This document shows, in pieces, positions 20,823 to 46,518 of a stretch of 64,000 nt of DNA (its first letter is position 1; the number at the start of each line of letters is the position of its first letter). The DNA is taken from the NCBI RefSeq assembly GCF_029227915.1, contig NC_079877.1, forward strand, positions 11,097,351-11,161,350. Reading direction: 5' to 3'. This stretch comes from Hydractinia symbiolongicarpus (Eukaryota; Cnidaria; Hydrozoa; Anthoathecata; Hydractiniidae). Position numbers and translations under genes: made by a program. The notes under the pieces are model-generated. The model was not told the origin of the DNA, did not search any database, and saw only the letters and a program-made list of their open reading frames with translations.

Positions 20823-23732
20823 AAAAAATTCTTTTTGAGTTAGATTTAAAAGGGAGAAGTTAAATGGAGCATAAAGTAGCAGGGATTGGAAAAAAAGGCA
20901 AAAAGCTCGCTCTATTCGACAAACTCTTATTATGGCGCGTCTCCATGTTCGTGTACATAATAATGACCTCATTATCGCAGTCTTATTGTCCGCTTCACTT
21001 TGTTCTTTCTTTTAAAAACTAGTCGAACACATTTCCGACGTTATTATTTGTTTTACTTTTAACATATTTCGTATATCCTATATTTAACAAGGTTGTTCGT
21101 TACAAATAAAGTTGATGTTATAGAGAAGCTGCAACACCCCGAAGAACGTCATATCATGCGTTTTAGGTTGTAAAAAACGTCTTTTTTGTCTTTACTTACT
21201 CGTCCTTAATAAGCCGCCCCTAATTAACCAACTTAATAAAGCGAGTTTTTCATACTAATACCTGACGGCAAAAAGTGTTATCATCGTTGAAATAACACTA
21301 CAAATTATCTGGCTTCACTATGGTTTCAAAGCTTTAAGCGAATGTACGGGAGAAAATCATTTTTTAATTTCAGTGACTGATGGGCAGTAAAGATACAGTG
21401 CTTGTAATGGTGAAAAGATCTTTTTGTAAAAAAATATAGAAGTTGGATAATTCTTTTAAATATAAAGCTGTCACGTTTTCTAGCTATGTATAAATCTTAA
21501 ACAAACGAATATTTTACGATTTTAGATATAAACTCAGATTTTGAGGGAGCATGCTTATGCCTAGCTCTGGCAAGCTAGCTAGCTAGCTCTGGCAAGCTAG
21601 CTAGCTAGCCCAATTTATTGCTGATCACTTGACGTTTTTATTCAGTTATCTAGGTATAAGAGCTTCTTATCCTGGCCAAAATTATTTATTTTTATGTTTG
21701 GGTTTATGGCTATCCGGCTAACTATTTATTCACTTTTTATTCAAATTTTTATTGGGTTTAAGGCAATAAATAACAAACTAAATTTGATAAATTTTAAAAA
21801 TCGTTAAAAATTACAATATGTTTTCCCAAATTTGTTTAATCGCTAATGTCTCTTTAAATTTTCTTTATAATTTTTAACGGCTTTTATTGTTAATAAACGA
21901 TTTTTATACATTTTATTTATATCAAGAGAATTTTTACCATTTTGTCCATGCATTTTGAAATAATTTTTTAGTTTTGATCTGAAAATGCTCTGACAAAGAT
22001 CAGGGAGAAAATTTATCAAACTTAGTTTGTCATCTATTTCCTTAAACCCAACAAAAATTTGCTAATTAACTATGAAAAGGCAAACATATAAAGAATTTAT
22101 TTATTTACATCTGGCTTAAAAATGAAAGTAGCTAAATTCAGTTTAGCTATACCTATATGGACATGCAACATTGTTTACCTGGACTAAGCATTTAGTCCAG
22201 AGTAACATTCATTTTTGAACTTTAACCAGCTTAGCCAGCTGTTTTTGTTATGACAGCGTAACGACGAGTTGTAAACTGTGTTTTTATTTAAGCTTTTTGT
22301 GCATGGAAGTCTTCTTTTTTAAACCTGAAACACCAGAAACTTACGCGGGCAGAAACTTGGAATGGAATAAACTTTCGCGTTTTGCGGTTTTTTGATCAAA
22401 ATTCGCAGAAAAAACTTTTGCGAATTGAAGAAAAAGGCTATTTTGTGTGAAAAAAAACTTTCGCGAATGAGCAAAAAATAAGATCAATTTTTCTTATTTT
22501 TCTTTGTTTGTTTAAGGTAATCTTCATTGGTTTCTCTATCTTCACCACTAAACCAATGAATTTTGCTATCACATAACAAATCAAATTCTTCTACGTGTTA
22601 TATTGAGTCTGTAAGAAGACAGAGCCGTTGGCAACCTTTTTAATTTTGTACTGACTTCACCCACAATCTAATTAATTACTCCACCGGGTCTTAAACGCTA
22701 GGTAGCACTTCTACTGGTGGCTTAACTCGGCGTTTCGACGCTAGTATAAAATAACGTAACATTTAATAACGTGAGTTTCTCATATTAATACCTGACTGCA
22801 AGAGTCATAAATTCTCGGGGTAAATTTATCCCCAGGAAAAATTCTTAATCTTTTCTCTTACATAGTCAATAAGGTTACCCATGGGTTGCGTGTTATAAGA
22901 AAAGTCAACAAGTGAACAAAAAAAAAAGTTAATAAATAAATAAACAAAAAAAAAATCTTACCATTTTTTAATTTGATATTGTGTATTATTTTTACTTGCG
23001 CGTTGTGAATAAACTGGCTTAAATAACGTTTGTGCTACAAAATTATAGTTTTGTTGTTTTCAGAGTGTATTCAGCTGTCCATGTTTGACTCTGTTACGAA
23101 ACTTCAGCCAAAACAACTGCCACATCAATGCTACTTATTCAGACATACTAATCCGGGGGATTGAATTTTAAATTTATAAGTATATGAACGCCCTATTGGA
23201 CTGTCATCATTTTGCATGCAAATTTTTTAACAGGATAGTTCTAAATTTTGAAACGATACCATTGCGCCATTTTAAATAAAAACATTCCAAAAATGGTTAA
23301 AATAAATTAATTTTATTTTCTGGTGCTTCATCTTCTTTCCTCCCCCCTTCAGCTTCAAACTAAAATAAATTAACCTTTTTTACTTATTGTGTGTTTCCAA
23401 GAATCATAGAAAATGAAGTTCTTTGATTATATGCAAAAAAATGTAAGATTACATTCATATTGCCTTTTTAGTCAAATTTTTTGTTACAACATTTTTAACA
23501 TTTGATAACCACCTCAAGCACCAAATAAAAAGTAACCTTTGAGAATTCCCTCTTCCTCAATTTTTTTCAGATGTTTTTTCAGCTGTGTAAATTTCGTCGT
23601 AAGATCTTTTAAAAGCTTTACAAACAAAAAGCAAGTGAATAATATTTCTCGAGACTTTATTGGTGACTGCTAGCACATAAATTAAAGACAAAATCCAAAT
23701 TAAATTTAAAAATCACGTTCTTATCCATTATT
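20823..23732. other. Intergenic between NIDO gene and Harbinger element
   Basis: No exon with domain support. It contains a CTAGCTCTGGCAAGCTAG tandem at 21557-21610. Related direct-repeat blocks (GAGTTT(T/C)TCATA(C/T)TAATAC) lie at about 21241 and 22768. A run rich in TTTCGCGAA-type motifs at about 22368-22490 resembles one in the second Ig gene at 48800-48960. It would include the NIDO promoter, but no clear motif was recognised. Confidence 0.5.
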
Positions 23733-23870
23733 AGGGACCTTACGCGACAGGAAGGCAAAAAAGAAAGACGGCATTTTAGTCGTCTCCGTCTTAAAAGAAA
23801 TTGTATCGCTACGCGGGAAAAAGTTTTAATAGTAGACGGGAGAGCGCCAAATTAAATGTAAACAAACAAA

Positions 23871-24936
23871 ATGGCAAATTTTCGTGAAGCTAGAGAAGCT
23901 TTATTCTTGGCCAATTTAAACAGAGTCATTAACTATGAAGAGTTTATTTTATTGATGATCTTAATACATCAAAAAATCTAGATTATCCTTATTGGAAATA
24001 CCAGCCCTTTGACCTGGATACACACGAGTGTTGGAGTGACTTCAGATTCCACAAAAATGACATTTATGAACTGAAAGAAATATTTGGTATTCCTAATGAA
24101 ATAAAAACTTATAAAAAATGCAAAATAAACGGTATCGAAGCTCTGTGCATCTTTTTAGATAGTTTTTCCTATCCATGTCGTTACTCAGACATGATACCAA
24201 GATATGCTAGATATGTGCCTCAATTCAGCATGATCTCGAATCATATTTTGAAGCTTATTTATGAAAATTTCTATCACCTTCTGGATACTATGAATCAACT
24301 GTGGCTTCGTCCTCAGTGCTTAGAAACATTTTGTGATTTCATACACAGAAAAGAAGCTACACTAAATAACCGCTGGGGTTTCGTTGGTGGGACAGTTGGA
24401 CCAATTTGCAGGCCAGGTCAAATGCAAAGGGTACTGTATAATGGACACAAAAAAGTTCATTCCATAAAATCCCAATCAGTGGCAGCACCTAATGGGCTCA
24501 TAGCAAATCTCTATGGCCTGTTGAGGGAAAGAGACATGATAGTACCATGTTAGCTAAATCACAATTCTATGCACAGTTACAACAATTTTCACTTGATATG
24601 AATGGAAGAGCTCTTTGCATTTATGGTGACCCTGCATACCCACTAAGGCATCAGCTACAAGCTCCATTTCGTAATGCAGCTCTTAACCAACAACAAAAAG
24701 ATTATAATAAATCCATGAGTAAAGTAAGAATCTCCGTAGAGTGGCTATATGGTGACACTGTTAACTGGTTTGCATTCATGGACTTCAAAAAAAACCTGAA
24801 AGTTGGATTAAGCTGTGTTGAGAAAATGTATATAGTTTGTGCGTTACTCAAGAATGCCCGTACCTGTTTATATGGTAGTTTGACAACTGAATTTTTTGGA
24901 CTAGACCCACCAGAATTGACACAGTATTTTCAGTAG
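23871..24936 (+). pseudogene. PIF/Harbinger DDE transposase, inactivated
   Basis: Recognisable landmarks are WSDFRFHKNDIYELKEIF in the N-terminal part, GTVGPICRPGQ, YNGHKKVHSIKSQSV, PNGLIANLYG, CIYGDPAYPL and ISVEWLYGD, which match the DDE_Tnp_4 family. Two frameshifts are visible (near 23975 and 24530), giving separate frames at 24191-24553 and 24547-24936. The first catalytic aspartate, expected in F(I/V)DGT, is glycine (codon 24386-24388, GGT). The second D (YGDP) and the E (VEW) remain. Not functional. Confidence 0.85.
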
Positions 24937-25225
24937 CAAAACTTTATTTTTTAAACGTGATCTGTAAAAATATATCCAGTAGCTATATATCTACAATAAA
25001 AATTCTTTAAATAACTTGATAAAATATATATAAATACGCTAAAAATGTATCCTTAGTATTATGGTGCTTGAAAAAATGTATATACAGTAGTGACAATTTT
25101 GAAATCAATTTTATGCTGTTGTTAAAGTTGTGTGTATTTCTCAATAGGTAAGTAGTAACATTAAATGTGAACAAATAACAAGTAACAGAAGTAACAAAAA
25201 CAAGCAACCAACTATCCTAACTGTG

Positions 25226-25341
25226 TCACTTTTTCATTCTGTCCATGAATATCTGGAGCGTGATTTTAAAAATATCGGTTTCTTCTTTTTTTACTTTCAA
25301 TTCTCTTTCACGTAACTGAAATTCTTGTTCAGATCTTTCTT
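25226..25341 (-). pseudogene. C-terminal remnant of Harbinger accessory protein
   Basis: The minus strand encodes a charged 38-residue end (ERSEQEFQLRERELKVKKEE, then a short tail ending MDRMKK) before a stop. Such endings are common in the Myb/SANT-like protein that accompanies Harbinger transposases. The frame is closed upstream by a stop and the rest of the gene is not recognisable. Confidence 0.4.
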
Positions 25342-25446
25342 AAATGTTGCTTCGTTTTTCTGGAAAAGCCAATTCTATACACTGAGCTAATTAAAAACAG
25401 AACTGATAATACTAAAACAATGTTTTCTGGTGAAAAATGTGTTTAA

Positions 25447-26201
25447 CCCTATTTGGTCCGGGGTTTTTCGAACATACTATGACCGGGGGGACGGATTCCG
25501 CCCCCCCCCCCTTAATAACTTTTCATAGGATTGTTCAAATTAAATCAAACTTGACACACTTATAGTACGTCATAAAATGAACAAAATGGCGGCAATAAAT
25601 TTTTGCTTGCGTCAGCACATTTTCTGTGACGTCATCAGAAGCTTGAAAATTGTTAAAAATGCCACTATTTGCTTAAAATATAATTACTTTTGTTTTAGAG
25701 CGAATTTTTACATTCTGTTTGAAGTTTCTGAAAGCTAAATAAAAAATTTTTAACATATCTTCCGGTTTTTACATGGATTGGATAAAAAATTGCCAAAAAT
25801 TGCCCGAAAATCCGTTTTTTTCGATTTTCAGGTAAAATCCGACAAAATCGGGAAATCGGATTAGTCACGTGTCAAAATTATTCCAAATGATTTTTCTTGA
25901 TGAAACAAAGTTGTGTTGCAAGTTTCAAGTTCTAAGAATAATCCTAACAGGAGTTATTATATTTTCCCCATTATAAGGATTTCATAGAGATTTTGGGGGT
26001 AGTTTCGAGTATTGGCCAATATCAAAGCTTCTGAAAGGTATGGGACCTAAAAATTTAGTATGCAGGTGTCTAGCAGATAAATGTTGAAACTCAGTAAGTA
26101 TCATAGCCATATAAGAAAGCAATCAGGAGTTAATAAAAAAAACCGTCAGGGGGGGGCGGAATCTGCCCCACCCCCCTCCCCCCCCCCGGGACCGAATGGG
26201 G
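25447..26201 (-). mobile_element. piggyBac-like MITE, copy 1
   Basis: Bounded by TTAA (25443-25446 and 26202-26205), with ends CCCTATTTGGTCCGGGG and CCCGGGACCGAATGGGG. A TTAA duplication with CCC...GGG ends is the piggyBac signature. There is no coding capacity. The interior matches 62403-63142 in reverse orientation. It is nested in the Harbinger element. Confidence 0.8.
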
Positions 26202-26384
26202 TTAAGAGATAAGAATATGATGTGTATATACTCACGTTGTCTACTGAACGCCAAACCACCACTTCTAACGTCCTGAGCTATGAAGAGAACGCACATTCGA
26301 GGGGAATCCTCTATACTTAGCATGCGCAGTAGATAAAATATGGCGTTCTCCGCCGTGCCGTCTTGTTTGCGTAAGGTCCCTATT

Positions 26385-27073
26385 CTGTAGTTTAAGAGAT
26401 ATTCGTTTAAAGCGAGTTTATCTACGGTCAATTTATAAATTGTTAATACATTGGCGAAAATAAGTGTCCGTATTTACAAGGAAATTTCTATTTTTAAACT
26501 CAAGTACCTCTACATAGGTGCTGTATAGATGCATAGAATGTACAATATATGTCTTGTTGGTTATCATGACACTGATGTCTTTCATTGAACTGATAGTAGA
26601 CATAGGTAAATGTCATTTACACATCACTTAAGGGAGATATTGAAGTAGATACAGAGACATTAAGTTAGATTTTTTGGAGAGTGCAAATAAGAAAATATGT
26701 TTACAAGTTGTTTAAGATAATATAATGTCGATTCTTCCTGAGGAGGGAGATGCCAATTCTTATTAGGTAATAGTTTTATTTGTTTTCAAAATAATTGCGC
26801 GGCTGCATTGAAAATTCGAGAGTACTGAATGAAAACAAAACTTGGCTAAAACATATGTTTTTAAATCACATGTTTAATATATGGCAGCCATTTTATGATA
26901 TAATCACCATAGTAACTCCATGTTGCAATCCTTATTATTAATAAGAGAGTAAATCATTTGAATTATTTATTCATTTTTTTGATATACTTTGATGTGATTA
27001 TAACGAGATCGGGAGGAAAGGAAAGCAATTTTTTTGGATTTTAAATGAGAGGACTTTCAAAGTGATTTCAGAT
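26385..27073. other. Upstream region of first Ig receptor
   Basis: AT-rich and without coding signal. A 3' splice site (GATTTCAG, AG at 27070-27071) lies 2 nt before the start codon, so an upstream 5'-UTR exon or trans-splicing is expected. No core promoter element was identified with confidence. Confidence 0.4.
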
Positions 27074-40077
<13,004 letters not shown>

Positions 40078-43000
40078 GTGACGGTAAACATTCTAGCTAC
40101 GTTCTAGCGTTCTAGCTGCTTATCAAAATAATTGCAGCTAATTGAAACACGCAAGTAAACAAGACGCTGTATTAAAAGAACCGATCTGATTGGACGAATT
40201 GAAGAGTCTTCATTAATTTAATTGGATAAATCAAAATGCGCGGTAGCTAATTGGAAAAAAATGAATTTAAAATGCGGAGCGGAAAAGATGACGACATATA
40301 AACAAAACAATATTTCATTTTTATTTGTGTGTTTTTGTTTGTTTATTTAGTATTTCTTTCTATTTCTTTCCGACCAGGAATATTTTTTTTATATATTTTT
40401 AATAATTTGTATAAATCATGGAAGGTAAAAAATTGAATAATAAAGCTAGTTGCAACCTACCGGGTGGAGAATGGTTACGCGGAAACACTAAAGGTTTATA
40501 ACCAGGATCTTTTCAAATATAGAAACACAAAATCCCTATTGAACCATTCTCTGTTCTTAAGTGATATAACAGCCACCATAACCTCAAGTGTTAACATTAA
40601 AATTGAATAGGATAATTTGAAACATTTCAATTCTGATGTATTCATGTAAACGAAATTTTATTCAGTCTAAGTTAATTATTAAAATAAATTTCATGTGTGT
40701 TATTATTTTAAGAATATTACACTTCTTTTTTTTCTCTTTATTTTTACTTTATTTTCATTTCATCTAACTGTGTGATAGTCATGTTGATGTGATTGGAAAA
40801 AAAGTTCCCCTTGTGAAAACGTCACAAGATGAGAAGGTTTTTCAAATGATTTCAAAACAGTTGTTATGTTTTGTCTCGATTACTTTGACAGGTTAGTGTG
40901 TTTTTTAGATTTAATCGCGCAAGAATCTTACCCCATGAACCATCCAATCAAATTAGTTGTCAATTCAGCACATCACCTGTTTTTTGTGGCAAGTATAGCC
41001 AAAAACCTTCAACAGCACGAAATTAAGGCGCTACCTTATTGGTGAAAAATAAGTTAGTGAAAATTAACAAAATTTTGACTCAGTGACTAATACTTTCTAC
41101 CGACCAAAATTTTTCACTGACTTTTATTAACCAATTTTAACCAACTTTATTTCTTGTAGTTTTCTGCTTTTTCATTTTGGTGCATTAAGAATGATACACC
41201 ATGTTATGACAGAAAAATAATCTGGAATGTAAACTTTGGATATTTTCATTTTTTCGGTTCAAATTATTATATGAAAAAGGAATTTGCAAAGATTTTCCTT
41301 ATATATAGTTTGTATTTTATAAACTGGACATCTACTTACAGTCAAGTTTAGTGTCCTGAAGATTCCATCTTAACTGTTGATTCTTCTTTCTGACTGACTG
41401 TAGCTACAATCTTGGTCAAAATATGTTGAGACCAGACAACTAATTTCAAAATTCGCTACAATAAGTAAATGCAAACGCCATTTTTAGTTAAGATTCACGG
41501 ATTTTAAACGTTTGAGTGTTCGGAGTTGACTCGGGACTTAAGAACTCTTAAATTGTGGTTATTGTTGCTGACGTCATCATGGTGACGTCATTGCGCCTTT
41601 GTTGATCCCAACGCGGATTATTTTGTTGTGCAAGCGTGATAGAGAATGTGACTCATGTGTGCAAAAGTAGCGACTCTGCAACATGCCGGCTGCATAACAT
41701 TGACTGTTTGACATATTGTGCATACTTGAAAAATGACGAAATGAAATATTTGAAAAAAAAAATGAATATTTTTGTTCTTGAAGTAGATTAGTTGGAAAGC
41801 AACAAACGCACGACAGGCTTTTTTCTCTCGTACTATATAATATAAAAGCAGTATTAAATTAGTTAGTTAACAAAATTTAAATAATTTTTACATACATTTA
41901 CCTCTCGGTAACTCAAGCATCGGATACGTAAACTTTCATTACGTGAAACAATTTTCCTCGGTGCCTTGGAGTTTGGCATTACTGGGAGTCAACTGTGCTA
42001 TTGAATGTAACCCTTATTTGTAGTCTGGCAGTTACTGTTTGAGGTGAACGTGCTTATGTCCAACTCGCAAGGGACGGGGAAATGTTTTTTGAAGAAGTCG
42101 AAGAAATAGGAAGGATATATGAGACTTTTAATAGACCAAAATATTTGTTTAAGATGTTTAAAGTGTTTCAGTTTAGTCTTTGTCTTGTTAACCTATTCAT
42201 TTTTTGATAAGATTTTTGCAAATAAGTATGCACCCTGGGCTTTTTGACTTTTTTGGCGCCCAAATTCCTGCCCTGATGTTTGAAGACATTTAAACTCAGA
42301 ATATATTTTAAGTTGCTACTAAAAAAGAAGAACATTGGATACAATTTTTGCATTTTTCAACATTCTTAGCCTATAAAATAAATGGAGGGCTAATAGCATA
42401 TTAAAGGAACGGAAAAGAGGTTTAATTACGAAAGAGTTAAATTTTTCTTGAAACGCGCAATACGACAATTTCTACATTTTTATGACGAAATTTTGCTAGA
42501 GATTAGAAGGATAAGATTTCAAGCAGTAATCCATATCTAACTGACTGTCATTCAACCAATATAATAATCTCAACAATCGTTAGTACACAAAATATTAATA
42601 ATTATAACTTGATTGATTAAAGTTTTAAATGTTCGTGTAAACAATGCTTTAAAATTCACGAGGTGGATTGATAAAGAAAAATAAAAACTTGTGTATAAAT
42701 GTAAGATTTCCGAAAGACGAACGATTATCTCAAATAGCAATGTAGCATGCAACAGGAAATAAAAAAGTTTAATTGGTCGGTTTTTTAATGAGTTTTCCCC
42801 AAAACAGAAATATAAACAAAATAAAAGCCAGCATATCTAACAGTCTTATTATATAATCTAAAGAGGTGGGTCGGAACAAGTCTTATTGTGAAATAATGGA
42901 GGTTCTATGATCTGACCAAATCCCAACACATTCTCCCAACTAAAACAATGAAAAAAGAAGTGAAGTGGGTCACTGTAAATGTTCCTGACTTAAAAGTATC

Positions 43001-43597
43001 ATAGACTAGTTAGCAAATATTAGCCTTGATCCGAAATAAACACAACATTTAATCCTAAAGCTGATTACGTGTTTATTTTCTTATTTATTCTTTGTCTGTA
43101 GAACTCTCGTTATGTGGATAGGTATTTTGTTTATAAAGGCTGTTAATAAAATAGCATCACGTTTTTACAACGCATATCTGGGGCTACCATTTTTAAGTAA
43201 ATGCTAAGTATGATCGAGGAAGGCTGTTGTATCTACCGTAGGTGATTTTATTGACAAGATCATGGTGTTTTGTAGAAACAGGAAGGATCCTAAAAACCAT
43301 AATCTTTTAGATAAAAAGATTAGATGTTAAAAAACTAATAAAAACAAAGATTTATGGTCATAGTTATCTTCTGTCCATATCAGAATGCACTTATACATAT
43401 CGATTAAAATGGGAATTCAATTCAATTTAGAAGGTATACAAAAATTAACAAAAAACAATTTTTCCTCATGAGAAAAAAATCAATACGTTTTTTAGAAAAT
43501 TATTGATCGATGCAAATACTTGATTGTGAAGAAACATGATGAGGTATTTTTCTGACGATTAAAAAAAAATTATTGATGTTAAAAAAAATTCGAGAGA
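40078..43597. other. Intergenic between the two receptors, with one candidate first exon
   Basis: Mostly AT-rich sequence without genes. At 40779-40891, after a long pyrimidine tract and AG, lies an open stretch containing an ATG at 40846 that encodes MISKQLLCFVSITLT before a GTTAGT donor in phase 1. This could be an alternative signal-peptide exon of receptor 2, or, because it is also open in the phase left by receptor 1's helix exon, an alternative receptor 1 tail. Confidence 0.4.
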
Positions 43598-46518
43598 ATG
43601 TCGAGTGCTAAAAACAGAATTTATTTTGTTGTGTTTCTTGTAATACTGAAAGGTAATATTTTTGTTGTGTAGAAAATTTTTATTTCTAATCCTACAGATT
43701 ATGATTAGTGTATGAATTTCTAGACAGCATCCAAACTTGAATTTTAAAGCTTCTACTATCTGCTGATTTAGAGTTAACATACAGAATATTTTCTAAGAGT
43801 TCTGGCTTTAAAAATATTTTTTTCTTGCTCCAACTTATAACCTAAGGATTTCTAAGGGAAACAGCAACATGTATCCGAATGAGAATGTGTTTGAGTTAGT
43901 AGCTACATAAAAAACTTTGTGCCATTACTGCTTATGTAAATATAGTAGCTATTATGGAACACAAAATTATCAGAGAAGACTATAAAAAGTTCTACTTATC
44001 TAATCTTTTTTTTACTTTCATAAGAAGTGAATTTTTTCGAGGTCTAAAAGTCTTTTAACTCCGTTTATTCCTGTACAAAGTTTTAGGTGTCTTTTGCGAA
44101 CGCGTACTTTATAAAGTCAGTGAAATTCGTATATTTAGTATACAATCCTGAAACTAACAGCAACAGGCCAACCTATATAACTTCATAGTGTTTCTGTATG
44201 TTTTCATATATATTAAAACCTCAATAAATAATATGGAACAAAAATGGACACAAAAAAATACCACCAACATATCCAGCAAAGAGTTTAGGTTTAAAACAAC
44301 TAACATTGTTTTTGTTTGATTTTGATAAGCATTTTACAGTTACTCATTCCTATAACTTTCACGACGTCATATTTCAATTAACCTCTGAAATTTCCCACAG
44401 TTAATTAGCGCAGAGATACTTTTAATCTCTGTGCAAGATGTAATCAGATTATCCGTTTAAACTGACTATTTCAGGTTTCATTACAACTAATTTGTTATAT
44501 TGTTTTTAAAAAGTTTACGTATATATTAATAATTTATAAAATTAGTTCAAACAGTTTGGAAACTTACATCACAGTGAAGTGAAACAGTGAAGGCTTGTTA
44601 AAAACGATGCCATTGAACCAAAATATCTTTCACCGGCATTTGTCTTTTAATAATAATATAGACATACGTAAAAACTATCTCGCTAACACCAAAAAAAGTA
44701 TCTTGTTGAACGAAAAAAGCTTTAAAATGAGCCTAATGAATTAAGTCCAATACAAATTCTCCAAGAATATTTTTCTACAAGAATTTTAAGTACACGTAAC
44801 TTTTTATTCAACTTTCCAGAGTACAGTGTCTGGAGGACGATGTTTATAAGAAAGTAGAGAATGAGAATGGAAAATAAATGCTATATTCTTCTTTGAGAAT
44901 TACTGACGACTGGACCACTGACAAGAAGTAATAAACTTCTCAAAATTAAGGTGACACAACAGTGACAATATTATTAAGGACAAAACTATCATTTGAAATC
45001 CTAAAATAAAGTGTTTTATACATAAACAATTTAAATCTTGAAGATACTACGTTCCGACCAATACTCGTTTAGTATATTCATACTTCTGAGTTGTCTTTTG
45101 GAGATATTGCGTTTGGGTTATATACAGCGATCCATAAATGTTGTAATAAAAATTGTATTTGTATTTTTTTTACTCCAAAGTACTTTAAATATCAATGTTA
45201 AAAGCTATTTACTCCAGTCCAACAATAACTTTAAATTTGAAGCTTCTTATAACAATACAAAATACTAGTCGTTAACCCGTGGAAAAATCCACGAGTTCGC
45301 CCGTCCTTTTTATACCGCATTGCATGCTACTAAGTACCATTTTGCGTGACAGACAGACGGACGGACAGACGTATACGGGTATCATAATATAGATGTTAAC
45401 CATTTTTCCAGTTTTGCAATTTTTTGCATTAATTTGGTGAAATATAAAGAACGAAAATCTCTTTGTTCACGTGTCAAATCTTTTAATGTTAGAGATTCAA
45501 TCTTGATTTTTGATATTCTTTTTAAAAATTTGACTTAAATTTGATATGCTTAAATGATTTACCATTTTGATTCCCGAAATTATGTTAATGCTTAATTTTA
45601 AAAACTAATTAAAAACGAAGTGAAAACAAGGAATTTTTCAGGAGTCTGACCTCACGTATGATGATAAGTTTTATGCTTATAAGATATGGGTCTTATAAAT
45701 TTACTAAATGGTGTCTAACCAAGGACATGGGTCTAACATACACATATGGAAACTCACAAAATACCATATCATAGAGGACCACCCACAAAAAAACACTGGC
45801 AGAGGAAAGACGCAGTGAATTTAAGATTTTTTGCTGATTTTCTGTATACTAACATGTGAATAAATTTTTCCTTTGTTTCAGTTTTAGAAGTCTCTTCTGG
45901 CTTTGTAAAGGAACCAGCTCGAGAAACGATTGGTTATAGTGGAAGCTCTGTCACATTTGATTGGCAGTTGGCTGTGACAGATGTTGCAGAATATCGAAAA
46001 TGGTCACACGGTAACCAAACTATTGTTAGTGTGCAGAGACTCAACGACACATCTGATGCTGCGTCAAAAATTTTGGCTAGTAAGTGGGAATAATATTTTT
46101 GATGTTTACAGTAAGTGACAGACTACACGCCCTGGGCGTTTATTAAATACCTTACGATCTCAGGATTGGGCGCCTAATTAGACTAGGCGGTTAATCAAGA
46201 ACAGGGAGCTTATTAAAAATATCTTGAAATTTATTTTTATCACTATGTTTGCATACTTTATTTTTTCATATTTGATTACGATTTATGTCAAGTCCTTGAG
46301 TGAGAGCTTTTCGTTACCTTAGTTTTAGCTTTCATTCAGATGAGATGGTCACTATTGTTTTTGTATTTTAGCATTCGTTGGTCGTGTAACATACACACCA
46401 AGACAAACGGGATTGACAATCACAGATTTAGGTCTTCCAGACGAAGGAATTATAAAATGCTCTGCTTCGTTAACCGATGGCAATGTTTTTATGTCTGAAA
46501 CTTTTCTCAGAATAGTAG
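43598..46518 (+). CDS. Receptor 2: signal peptide and V-like Ig (exons 1-3)
   Basis: 43598-43652 encodes MSSAKNRIYFVVFLVILK and ends in phase 1 at AAAG|GTAATA. It aligns with receptor 1's leader (R-x-I/F-Y...). Exons 45882-46079 and 46372-46518 encode the V-like Ig: SVTFDWQL has Asp where the first Cys should be; GLPDEGIIKCSA keeps the second. No in-frame stop interrupts the junctions. Confidence 0.7.

Larger units (their letters stand above)
23733..26381 (+). mobile_element. PIF/Harbinger DNA transposon (decayed)
   Basis: Terminal inverted repeats AGGGACCTTACGC (23733) and GCGTAAGGTCCCT (ending 26381) are flanked by the 3-bp duplication ATT. Inside are a DDE transposase pseudogene on the plus strand and, converging on the minus strand, the tail of a second frame that may be the SANT/Myb-like partner. 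A piggyBac-like MITE inserted later (25447-26201). Confidence 0.85.
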
